A stretch of DNA of 64,000 nt from Nitrospirillum amazonense (lineage in GTDB: Bacteria; Pseudomonadota; Alphaproteobacteria; Azospirillales; Azospirillaceae): contig NZ_VITV01000004.1 of the NCBI RefSeq assembly GCF_007828035.1, positions 139,559-203,558 of the forward strand, written 5' to 3'. The notes under the pieces are model-generated. The model did not search any database, had not been told where the DNA came from, and saw only the letters and a program-made list of their open reading frames with translations. Positions 1 to 8,700 of the stretch are shown here, piece after piece. The position numbers were made by a program, and so were the translations under genes. Every line of letters begins with the position of its first letter. Within the stretch, counting starts at the first letter, position 1.

Positions 1-140
1 CCCGCCACTCACCTCTATATAAGGGGTCCCGGCACGAGGCGCACCCCCATATGCGCCGCCCGCCGGTGTGAACGGGACGGGCGGTGGATAATGATGGGTA
101 GATGTCCGGGTAGGATGGGGCATCGGCGCGGCGGGGCCGC

Positions 141-186
141 CCCCACAAAAGCGAACCCCCGTGCCGGTCAGGGCAACGGGGGTTCT
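141..186 (-). terminator. Intrinsic terminator, minus strand
   Basis: A perfect 10-bp stem (153-162 paired with 176-185, GAACCCCCGT with ACGGGGGTTC) with a 13-nt loop. Read on the minus strand it is followed by GCTTTTGTG, a short U tract; on the plus strand the following bases lack one. It therefore fits a transcript coming from the right on the minus strand, where no protein gene is seen. Confidence 0.6.
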
Positions 187-425
187 GTTGGCTTCAGTGA
201 AGCTCAGATAGTCCATCGAGCGATACACCGGTCAGTAACCGGCATCAGCAATCGCTATATGTGTGGAGCTGTCACACAGCTCATACAGTACGCATCGGTG
301 GAGTCATGGTTTGACACACCCTCCTGGTTACGGGCAACACATCGAATACTGCATGCATTCGACGATTTACCTGATCTGGTGGGCTAATCTGGTTTCTGAT
401 GCCTCCTGAGTGCTTCGGTAAGACA
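145..425 (-). ncRNA. Candidate minus-strand small RNA
   Basis: Upstream of the minus-strand terminator at 153-185 no gene is found, yet something must be transcribed into it. A possible promoter on the minus strand is TTGACG (450-455) with a 17-nt spacer and CACCAT (427-432), giving an RNA of roughly 275 nt. The region is AT-richer than its surroundings and contains several short hairpins, including the 7-bp inverted repeat at 266-282. A short reading frame of 25 codons with an AGGAGG inside it lies in the middle, so a leader peptide is an alternative. I recognise no known RNA family. The promoter match is weak. Confidence 0.3.
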
Positions 426-601
426 GATGGTGCGCCTGTTACAGTTCGGCGTCAACCCCATTACGCACGCCTTTTCGCCCCCCTTCTGGATAGCTTTTTC
501 CGACCCCGCCGTTGACAGGTCGGCCCCCGCGACGCACCGTCGGCGTACAGCGCACGGGGCAACCAGCGCCGTGATAACAAGACCCTGAGGGAGGGGCCCC
601 G

Positions 602-2089
602 ATGCCCGCCGACCTGATCCTGGCCATCGACCAGGGTACCACCTCCACCCGCGCCATCCTGTTCGACGCCAACGGCCGCCCCCTGGCCACGGCCCAGCGC
701 GAGCTGCCGCAGCATTACCCGGCGGATGGCCAGGTGGAGCATGAGCCGGAGGACATTTGGCGCGACACGGTGGCGGTCTGCCGGGACGTGGTGGACCAGG
801 CCGGGGTGGCTGCCGCCCGCGTGGCCGCCATGGGCATCACCAACCAGCGCGAGACCACGCTGGTGTGGGACCGGCGGACGGGGGAGGCGCTGCACCCGGC
901 CATCGTCTGGCAGGACCGCCGCACCGCCGGCCTGTGCCAGGCCCTGCGCCGCGAGGGGGCGGAGGCCATGGTGCGCCAGCGCACCGGCCTGCTGCTGGAC
1001 CCCTATTTTTCCGCCACCAAGCTGGCCTGGATCCTGGACACCGTCCCCGGTGCCCGTGCGCGGGCCGAGGCGGGGGAGCTGGCGTTCGGCACCATCGACT
1101 GCTTCCTGCTGTGGCGCCTGACGGGCGGCCAGGTGCACGCGACCGACGCCACCAACGCCGCCCGCACCCTGCTGTTCAACCTGGAAACCCTGGACTGGGA
1201 TCCGGAGCTGCTGCGCCTGTTCGGCATCCCGGCGGCCGTCCTGCCCCGGGTGCTGGACAACGCCGGCGCCTTCGGCGTCGCCACCGCCGACCTGCTGGGC
1301 CGGCCCATCCCCGTGCTGGGCATGGCGGGCGACCAGCAGGCCGCCGCCATCGGCCAGGCCTGCCTTACACCCGGCATGATCAAGAGCACCTACGGCACCG
1401 GCTGTTTCGCCCTGATCAACATCGGCGACACCCCGCGCCCGTCCAACCACCGCCTGCTGACCACCCTGGCCTACCGCCTGGACGGCCGCGCCAGCTATGC
1501 GCTGGAGGGGTCGATCTTCGTGGCCGGGGCGGCGGTGCAGTGGCTGCGCGACGGGCTGAAGCTGATCCCGGACGCGGCGTCCAGCCAGGGCCATGCCGAG
1601 GCGCTGGCCGACACCGGCGGCGTCTATCTGGTGCCGGCCTTCACCGGCCTGGGCGCCCCCTATTGGGACCCCGACGCGCGCGGCGCCATCCTGGGCCTGA
1701 CGCGCGACAGCGGCATCAGCCACATCGTGCGTGCGGCCCTGGAGTCCGTCTGCTACCAGACCCGCGACCTTATGGACGCCATGGCGGCCGACAGCGGCTG
1801 CGCCCTGACCGCCCTGCGCGTGGATGGCGGCATGGTCGCCAATGACTGGCTGATGCAGTTCCTGGCCGACCAGCTGGACCTGACGGTCGAACGGCCGGCG
1901 GTGACGGAAACGACGGCCCTGGGTGCCGCCTTCCTGGCCGGCCTGGCGGCGGGCCTGTTCCCCGGGCTGGACGCGATATCCACCCTGTGGCGGGAAGAAC
2001 GGCGCTTCGAACCCGCCGCCGATCCGGCCGCGCGGGAGCGCCTGTATGACGGCTGGAAGCGGGCGGTCGGGCGGGTGCGGAGCGGCTGA
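602..2089 (+). CDS. glpK: Glycerol kinase
   Basis: ATP-dependent phosphorylation of glycerol to sn-glycerol 3-phosphate in the cytoplasm, the first step of glycerol use. The 495-aa protein has the usual family length. The FGGY-kinase ATP-binding start is visible at residues 4-21 ([16 protein letters not shown]), followed by the glycerol-binding region around residues 75-135. The second actin-like lobe contains [10 protein letters not shown] near 242 and the [10 protein letters not shown] motif near 350. The ATG start is supported by a purine-rich GAGGGAGG just upstream. No glpF or glpD lies next to it in this window; the following genes are unrelated proteases after a 169-bp gap. The glpK family is well conserved, so the assignment is firm. 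Confidence 0.95.
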   Translation: MPADLILAIDQGTTSTRAILFDANGRPLATAQRELPQHYPADGQVEHEPEDIWRDTVAVCRDVVDQAGVAAARVAAMGITNQRETTLVWDRRTGEALHPAIVWQDRRTAGLCQALRREGAEAMVRQRTGLLLDPYFSATKLAWILDTVPGARARAEAGELAFGTIDCFLLWRLTGGQVHATDATNAARTLLFNLETLDWDPELLRLFGIPAAVLPRVLDNAGAFGVATADLLGRPIPVLGMAGDQQAAAIGQACLTPGMIKSTYGTGCFALINIGDTPRPSNHRLLTTLAYRLDGRASYALEGSIFVAGAAVQWLRDGLKLIPDAASSQGHAEALADTGGVYLVPAFTGLGAPYWDPDARGAILGLTRDSGISHIVRAALESVCYQTRDLMDAMAADSGCALTALRVDGGMVANDWLMQFLADQLDLTVERPAVTETTALGAAFLAGLAAGLFPGLDAISTLWREERRFEPAADPAARERLYDGWKRAVGRVRSG

Positions 2090-2258
2090 TTGCATGCGGC
2101 GTTTCGTCGCGGATTATCGCTATGCGTGCAAATTTTCGAGGAGATTCTTACACAATCATAGCATTCGATGGCGCCGCGCCAGCCCTGGGGCGAAGCCGGC
2201 ATGGGCGGGGGCCCGGCCATCCTCAACAAGGTGGGGGCGGGTTTTGAGTCGTTTGTTG

Positions 2259-3305
2259 ATGCGCATGGCGACCTTTACAGGAGTGGCCATGGCGGGGGCA
2301 CTGGGTCTGGCGCTGCCCCCGGAAGGCGTCACCGCCCAAGCCGCGGACGCGCAATGCACCCTGGACCGGTGGATCGTCCCCGTCGTCATGGAAGGCAACC
2401 AGCCCCTTATCCCCGGCGAGATTAATGGAACGCCCGTCAAATTCCTGATCGACACCGGCGCCAACGACAGCTTTATCCTGCAAGGTGCGGCCAAGCGATT
2501 GAACCTGCCGAAAGGTCGGCTGAAGGGCTATGCCTATGGCGTGGACGGCAAAAGCGACATCAACGACACCATCATCAAGACACTGACCCTGAACGGCAGC
2601 AGCGCCAGCGATGTCCCCATTACCATCGCCGGCCAAGGCGACAATTTGGGTCACCCCGATGTCGTCGGCGTATTGGGAGAGCGCTTCTTCAGCCACTATG
2701 ATGTCGAGCTGGATTTCGCCCATAGCCGGGTGGTGCTGTATACGCCCCATAATTGCGGCGACGCCGACTTGATGACTTGGCAGGGCAGCTACTCCGTGGC
2801 GAGTTTCCGCCCCATGACGTCCTTCCTGCCGCAGGTCATCATCGACTTGCAGATCAATGGCACTCCTATACAGGCCTTGCTGGACACCGGTGCTTATTTC
2901 TCGGTGCTTACACTGGATGCTGCGCAACGGCTGGGAATGACACCGGCCTCGCCCGACGCTAGACCGGTGGCACCCAGTGGCGGCGTCAACGGCAGGGCCG
3001 TTTCCACCTGGGTTGGAACTTTCGACAGCTTCACCCTGGGGGACGAAACTATCCGGCATCCGAAGATGCGCTTCGGCCTTCTGCGCAGTGGTTTCGAATC
3101 TTTCAATGCCCGGGATGCGACCACGGTGGCCGGAATGCAAATGCTGCTGGGGGCGGACTTCCTGCGCAGCCACCATGTGCTGATCGCCCATAGCCAGCAT
3201 AAGCTCTACTTCAGCTATGTGGGCGGCCCGGTGTTTCAGACTGATGCGCCGCCCCCCGCCGTGGCGGCACCCGTCGCCCCGGCGGCCGAGCATCAAAGCG
3301 AATAG
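2259..3305 (+). CDS. Exported two-lobed retropepsin-like aspartic protease (first of three)
   Basis: Predicted periplasmic or secreted aspartyl protease of 348 aa. Residues 1-28 look like a signal peptide. Two retropepsin-like lobes follow: the first has the catalytic motif FLIDTGA (Asp65), the second ALLDTGA (Asp209), so one chain carries both halves of the active site that retroviral-type proteases build from two subunits. Each lobe ends with the hydrophobic V(V/M)G-LG or LLGADFL strand typical of PF13650-like aspartyl proteases. Only two cysteines occur (Cys33 and Cys166), at positions kept in both downstream paralogues, suggesting one disulfide. The start is uncertain: ATG 2259, ATG 2265 or TTG 2244, the last with a better Shine-Dalgarno (AAGGTGGGGG). 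Substrate unknown. Confidence 0.8.
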   Translation: MRMATFTGVAMAGALGLALPPEGVTAQAADAQCTLDRWIVPVVMEGNQPLIPGEINGTPVKFLIDTGANDSFILQGAAKRLNLPKGRLKGYAYGVDGKSDINDTIIKTLTLNGSSASDVPITIAGQGDNLGHPDVVGVLGERFFSHYDVELDFAHSRVVLYTPHNCGDADLMTWQGSYSVASFRPMTSFLPQVIIDLQINGTPIQALLDTGAYFSVLTLDAAQRLGMTPASPDARPVAPSGGVNGRAVSTWVGTFDSFTLGDETIRHPKMRFGLLRSGFESFNARDATTVAGMQMLLGADFLRSHHVLIAHSQHKLYFSYVGGPVFQTDAPPPAVAAPVAPAAEHQSE

Positions 3306-3378
3306 AACGCTGGCCGGCGCCGGACAGGCGCGCGCATAGTCACGGCAACGCGAAAAAAAAGATGAAGACGGGGGCCTC

Positions 3379-4464
3379 ATGGGGATGATGAAGACGAAAA
3401 TTCGCGCGGGCGTGTCGGCGCTCGCCCTGATGGCGCTGGCGCTCCTTCCTTCGGTGTCCGCCCAGGCGGCCTCCTCCTGCAAACTGGCCCAGGTCGCGGC
3501 CATTCCCCTGGAGATGGACGGCAACATCCTACTGGCCCGCGTCGCCATCAACGGCAAGCCCGCGCGCATGCTGGTCGACACCGGCGCCTGGATGTCGATC
3601 CTGACCCGGTCGTCGCTGGCCCCCTTAGGCCTGAAGGCGGTGGACGCGCAAGGTGAGATGATCGGCATCGACGGAACCAGCCGCCTGCTGCAGACCACCA
3701 TGGACAGCCTGGAACTGGGTACCTGGCATGGCCGCGATGTCCGCGTCTATGTCGGCGGCTATGGGTCCTTGGGGGACAATGCCGTCGGCGCCCTGGGCAT
3801 GGACCTGCTGGAACGCTACGACATGGAATTCGACCTCGCCCACAACCTGCTGAACCTGTTCAAGCCGGAGAAGTGCGACAACGATGTCCTGGCCTATTGG
3901 TCGAACAGCTACAACGTCACAGACATGGATGATGTGCGCGGCAACCGCTCCCGCATCCGCGTTCCCGTGCTGGTCAACGGCCAGACCGTGCACGCCGAAC
4001 TGGACAGCGGCGCCAGCATCACCGTGCTGGATGAGGGCGTGGCCCGTCGCGTGGGCGTCGATGTCGTCGCCGGTGAGGGCGCGAAAGCCGGGACCCTGCA
4101 AGGCGCCAACGGCTATGCCGTCGAGACCCATATCGGCACCTTCGACAGCTTCAGCATCGGCGATGAGACCATCCGTCATGCCAAGCTGCGCGTGACCGAC
4201 CTCTACAACCGCGTGGGCACGACCTATGTCGGCAGCCGCCTGAGCACTTCGTACGGCGACACCGACATGTACCTGGGGGCGGATTTCCTGCGCAGCCACC
4301 GCGTCTACATCGCGTCCAGCCAGCGCAAGGTTTATTTCACCTATCAAGGCGGCCCGGTGTTCCAGGTGGTGGGCCCGGCGCTGACCTCCGCGTCCCGCGG
4401 CGCCAAAGCGGACGAGGAGACGGAGCCGTCCGCCGCCGCCCCGACGAAAGCCCAAGGGCAATAG
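3379..4464 (+). CDS. Exported two-lobed retropepsin-like aspartic protease (second of three)
   Basis: A 361-aa paralogue of its neighbours on both sides. Residues 1-31 form a signal peptide ending near AQA-AS. The two active-site motifs are MLVDTGA (Asp67) and ELDSGAS (Asp209). The second lobe uses DSG, as is common in pepsin-type proteins. Both lobes share the layout motif, FDS(F/L) strand, GDETIRHAKLR, LGADFLRSH, then a GGPVFQ end; this C-terminal block is almost identical in all three copies. Cys34 and Cys166 are the only cysteines. It starts 73 bp after the first copy, so the three may be co-transcribed. The C-terminal 30 residues are low-complexity and charged. Substrate unknown; it could act on envelope proteins or peptides. 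Confidence 0.8.
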   Translation: MGMMKTKIRAGVSALALMALALLPSVSAQAASSCKLAQVAAIPLEMDGNILLARVAINGKPARMLVDTGAWMSILTRSSLAPLGLKAVDAQGEMIGIDGTSRLLQTTMDSLELGTWHGRDVRVYVGGYGSLGDNAVGALGMDLLERYDMEFDLAHNLLNLFKPEKCDNDVLAYWSNSYNVTDMDDVRGNRSRIRVPVLVNGQTVHAELDSGASITVLDEGVARRVGVDVVAGEGAKAGTLQGANGYAVETHIGTFDSFSIGDETIRHAKLRVTDLYNRVGTTYVGSRLSTSYGDTDMYLGADFLRSHRVYIASSQRKVYFTYQGGPVFQVVGPALTSASRGAKADEETEPSAAAPTKAQGQ

Positions 4465-4560
4465 CGGCGGGGCCCGTTTCCCGTCGCGGCGCTTGATCCC
4501 TACACCGTTTGCGTGCACTCCTCTATGTGCATAAATGCGAACAACGATGTCGGGCAGGAG

Positions 4561-5610
4561 ATGGGGAAGCGGATGCGCGTGCGATCGCGGGCTTTGCTTG
4601 CTGGGGTAGCCTTGTTGGCCCTGTCCATGGTCGCCGGAACGACGGCCTGGGCCGCCGACACCTGCCAGATGATCAAGTCGGATACCCTGCCGGTGGTCAT
4701 GGATGGCAACCAGCCGCTGGTGAAGGTGGAGGTCAACGGCCACCCCGTCTATTTCCTGGTCGATACCGGCGCTGCCCTCAGCATGATTCTACGCAGCAAG
4801 GCGGAGGAGTTGGAGTTGCCAGGCTTCAGCGGCCGCAACGGCACGCTGAGTGGCGTGGGCGGGCGCAGCGACATCCAGACCACGCGCATCAAGACCTTCA
4901 CCCTGGGCAGGCAGACGGTCACCGACATGGCCCTGAACCTGGCGGGGGAGCGGGCGCTCGGCCGCGAGGATGTGGTGGGCCTGCTGGGCGAGGATGTGTT
5001 CCGCAAGTTCGACGTGGAACTGGACCTGGCCCATGAGATCATCAACCTGTACCAGCCGCGCGGCTGCGAGAACGCCTTCCTGGGTTTCTGGGCTGACAAC
5101 GCCATGACCGCTGACATCCACACGGTGAACCCGCAGAACCCTCATATCATCATGGACGTGACCCTGGGCGGCCAGGCGGTGCAGGCCATGCTGGATAGCG
5201 GCGCTACGCATTCCGTCCTATCGTCGCAGGCGGCGGCCCGCATCGGCGTGACGCCAGAGACGCCGGGCGTGGTCATGGCCAACGCCGCCCAGGGCCTGGG
5301 TGCCAAGACGGTGCAGGAATGGGTCGGGGTCTTCGATGGCTTCACCCTGGGCGATGAGACCATCAATCACGCCAAGCTGCGCTTCGGCGACTTGTTCGGC
5401 AGCGGAACCTACACCGACAGCGGGTCGCGCATCGCCCGAACCACCCAGGCCAGCACGGACATGCTGCTGGGTGCGGACTTCCTGAAAGCCCACCACGTGC
5501 TGATCGCCCACAGCCAGAACAGGCTGTACTTCACCTACAACGGCGGCCCGGTGTTCCAGGTAACGGGCCCCGCCCTGAAGCGCGCGGCGGGCGGCGACGG
5601 CGCCAACTGA
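4561..5610 (+). CDS. Exported two-lobed retropepsin-like aspartic protease (third of three)
   Basis: Third paralogue, 349 aa from this start. Signal peptide at residues 1-31 (ends AWA-AD). Catalytic motifs are FLVDTGA (Asp68) and MLDSGAT (Asp212); the cysteine pair is Cys35 and Cys169. The C-terminal block with GDETINHAKLRFGD, LLGADFLKAHHVLIAHSQ and YNGGPVFQ matches the other two. The open frame extends upstream to 4513, but the signal peptide is only sensible from ATG 4561 or ATG 4573, with AGGAG at 4556-4560 and GGGGAAG between them. A strong terminator follows immediately at 5624. Three tandem copies with this degree of divergence point to an older local duplication. Confidence 0.8.
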   Translation: MGKRMRVRSRALLAGVALLALSMVAGTTAWAADTCQMIKSDTLPVVMDGNQPLVKVEVNGHPVYFLVDTGAALSMILRSKAEELELPGFSGRNGTLSGVGGRSDIQTTRIKTFTLGRQTVTDMALNLAGERALGREDVVGLLGEDVFRKFDVELDLAHEIINLYQPRGCENAFLGFWADNAMTADIHTVNPQNPHIIMDVTLGGQAVQAMLDSGATHSVLSSQAAARIGVTPETPGVVMANAAQGLGAKTVQEWVGVFDGFTLGDETINHAKLRFGDLFGSGTYTDSGSRIARTTQASTDMLLGADFLKAHHVLIAHSQNRLYFTYNGGPVFQVTGPALKRAAGGDGAN

Positions 5611-5623
5611 CCCACAAACAAAA

Positions 5624-5660
5624 ACCGCCACCGGAATGCCTCCCGGTGGCGGTCGCGTTT
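5624..5660 (+). terminator. Terminator after the protease cluster
   Basis: Perfect 11-bp stem ACCGCCACCGG (5624-5634) with CCGGTGGCGGT (5643-5653), 8-nt loop, followed by CGCGTTTTCC. It lies 13 bp after the last protease gene. Since gltB ends on the opposite strand at 5799, it may serve both directions. Confidence 0.75.
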
Positions 5661-5744
5661 TCCGGGGGGCGGTGACGGATGCCGGTCGGCACCCCCTCGC
5701 CCCCTCTCCTTCGTCCCTCTTCGTGGGGCTCCCTTCAGGGAAGA

Positions 5745-5766
5745 CGCCCCGATCGAAACCGGGGCG
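5745..5766 (-). terminator. Probable gltB terminator hairpin
   Basis: Inverted repeat CGCCCCG (5745-5751) with CGGGGCG (5760-5766), 33 bp beyond the gltB stop codon on the minus strand. No clear U tract follows, so it may be a weak or Rho-assisted terminator. Confidence 0.4.
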
Positions 5767-5798
5767 CCCGAGTGGAAAAGGTTACTCGGTGCTGGCCT

Positions 5799-8700
5799 CT
5801 ACTCCGCGCTGAGGGCCTGGGGCGGGACAACGGGCACCGCCAGGCGGTGCAGCATTTCCTTCGGCACGACCTGCCAGAAGTGGCCGCGCACCAGCGGCCA
5901 GTCGTTCAGCAGGGTCATGGCCCAGCGGCTCTGCGTCCGCGCCACGTGTTCCTCGATCAGGGACACCAGCATGTCCTCGTAATGCTGGACCTCGATGCGC
6001 TGGAAGATGACGCTGTCGGGGTTGATGTGCAGCGGCAGGGTACCCGTCTGGTCATAGACGAAGGCCATGCCGCCGGTCATGCCGGCCGCGAAGTTGTCGC
6101 CCACGCCGCCCAGGATGACCACCATGCCGCCGGTCATGTACTCGCAGCCGTTGGAGCCGCAGCCCTCCACCACCACCGTGGCGCCGGAGTTGCGGACGGC
6201 GAAGCGCTCGCCCGCCTGGCCGGCGGCGAACAGCTTGCCCGCCGTAGCCCCGTACAGCACCGTGTTGCCGATGATGGTGTTCTCGTTCGACTTCAGCGGC
6301 GTGGCCGTCATGGGCCGCACAATGATGGTCCCGCCCGACAGGCCCTTGCCGACATAGTCGTTGGCGTCGCCGAACACCTCCAGCGTCAGGCCCTGGACGG
6401 CGAAGGCGCCCAAGGACTGGCCGGCGGAGCCGCGCAGCCGCACCGTGCAGTGGCCGGGCTGCAGGCCGCTCATCCCGAACTTGCGGGTGATCATGGCCGA
6501 CATCCGGGTGCCGATGGCGCGGTGCGTGTTCTGAACGTTGTAGGCCAGCTGCATCTTCTCGCCATCATCGAACAGCTGACGGGCGTCGCGGATCATCTGG
6601 GCGTCCAGCGTGTCCGGCACCTCGTTGCGGCCGACCTGGGTGCAGTACCGGGCGCTGTCGCCGGCGGGGTCGGCCTGGGCCAGCAGCGGGTTCAGGTCCA
6701 GGTCGTCCAGGTGAACAGCACCGCGGCTGACCTGGTGCAGCAGGTCGGTGCGGCCGATGACCTCCTGCAGCGAGCGGAAGCCCAGGCTGGCCAGGATCTC
6801 GCGCACCTCTTCCGCCATGAAGCTGAACAGGTTCACGACCTTTTCCGGGGTGCCCACGAACTTCTGCCGCAGGCTTTCATCCTGCACGCACACGCCCACC
6901 GGGCAGGTGTTGCTGTGGCACTGGCGCACCATGATGCAGCCCATGGCGATCAGGCTGGCGGTGCCCACGCCGAACTCCTCGGCCCCCAGCATTGCCGCCA
7001 TGACGATGTCGCGGCCGGTCTTCAGGCCGCCGTCGGTGCGCAGGGTGACGCGATGGCGCAGGCGGTTCAGCGTCAGCACCTGCTGCACCTCGCTGAGGCC
7101 CATTTCCCACGGCAGGCCGGCGAACTTCACGCTGGTCTGGGGCGAGGCGCCGGTGCCGCCGACATTGCCCGACACCAGGATGACGTCGGCGCCGGCCTTG
7201 GCCACGCCGGCGGCGATGGTGCCGATGCCCGAGCGGCTGACCAGCTTCACGCAGACCTTGGCGTCCGGGTTGATCTGCTTCAGGTCATAGATCAGCTGCG
7301 CCAGATCCTCGATCGAGTAGATGTCGTGGTGCGGCGGCGGGCTGATCAGCATGACGCCGGGCGTGCTGTGCCGCAGTCGGGCGATCAGGTCCGTCACCTT
7401 GAAGCCGGGCAGCTGCCCGCCCTCGCCGGGCTTGGCGCCCTGGGCCACCTTGATCTCGATCTCGCGGCACTGGTTCAGGTACTCGGCGGTGACGCCGAAG
7501 CGGCCCGACGCCACCTGCTTGATGGCGGAGTTCCAGTTGTCGCCGTTGGCGTCCGGCTTGAAGCGTGCCGGATCCTCCCCCCCCTCGCCGCTGTCGGACT
7601 TGGCGCCGATGCGGTTCATGGCGACGTTCAGCGTGCCGTGCGCCTCGGGGCTGAGGGCGCCCAGCGACATGGCCGGGGTGATGAAGCGCTTGCGGATGGC
7701 GGTGATGCTCTCCACCTCGTCCACCGCGACCTTGCCCTTTGAGGGGCGGAAGTCCAGCAGGTCGCGCAACTGCAGCGGCGGGCGCTTGTGCACACCTTCG
7801 GAGTAGCGCTTGAAGGTGGAATAGCTGTCGTTGGACACCGCCTGCTGCAGCAGGTGGATCAGGCCGCCTTCCCAGGCGTGGCGATCGCCGCCCTTGCGGA
7901 ACTTGTAGAAGCCGCCGATGGGAAGGGCCACGACCTCCTCGTTCCAGGCCAGCGCATGCTGTTCCAGCACGTCCTTTTGGATGCCGACCAGACCCAGTCC
8001 CGAGATGCGGCTGATCATGCCGGGGAAGTGCTCGGCCACCAGCGAGCGGGACAGGCCCACCGCCTCGAAGTTCAGGCCGCCGCGATAGCTGGAGACGATG
8101 GAGATGCCCATCTTGGACATGATCTTCAGCAGGCCTTCATTGATGGCCTTCTTGTACCGCTCCAGGCACTTTTCCAGGGGCATGTCGCCGAACAGGCCGC
8201 GCCGCTGGCGGTCGGCGATGGCCTCCTGCGCCAGGTAGGCGTTGACCGTGGTGGCGCCCACGCCGATCAGCACGGCGACGTAGTGCACGTCCAGGCACTC
8301 GCCCGCCCGCACGTTCACCGAGGTGAAGGTGCGCAGCTGCTGGCGGATCAGGTGGGTATGGACGGCGCCCGTCACCAGGATCATGGGCAGGGCGGCGCGG
8401 CCGGGGCCCATGGCCTCGTCCGTCAGGATCAGGTGGGTGGCGCCGCCGCGCACCGCGTCCTCCGCCTCCTGCCGCACGCGGCGCAAGGCGTCGGTCATGG
8501 CGAACTCACCACCGTCGGGATCGAAGGTGCAGTCGATCTCCGCCGCCGTGTCGCCCATGTAGCGGCGCATGGCGATGAATTCCGCCGTCGTCAGGACGGG
8601 AGTCTCCAACTGCAGCAGGCGGGTCTGGCTGTCATCCTCGTCCAGGATGTTGCCCAGGTTGCCCAGGCGGGTCTTCAGGCTCATCACCCGCTGCTCGCGC

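Larger units (their letters stand above)
1..601. other. Non-coding stretch at window start
   Basis: No convincing protein gene is visible here. An open frame at 91-387 has poor codon use for this genome and no ribosome binding site. The part from 190 to 440 is clearly less GC-rich than the coding sequence around it. It holds a perfect inverted repeat at 266-282 (GAGCTGT, 3-nt centre, ACAGCTC) and a strong terminator hairpin at 153-185 that points to a transcript on the minus strand. The last 100 bases serve as upstream region of glpK. Confidence 0.5.

Noticed and set aside
91-387. 98-codon plus-strand frame before glpK
   Set aside because: No ribosome binding site, atypical codon use and a strong hairpin inside the frame; treated as non-coding.
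461-2095. Minus-strand open frame of 544 codons opposite glpK
   Set aside because: Shadow of glpK; no domain and composition typical of antisense GC-rich frames.
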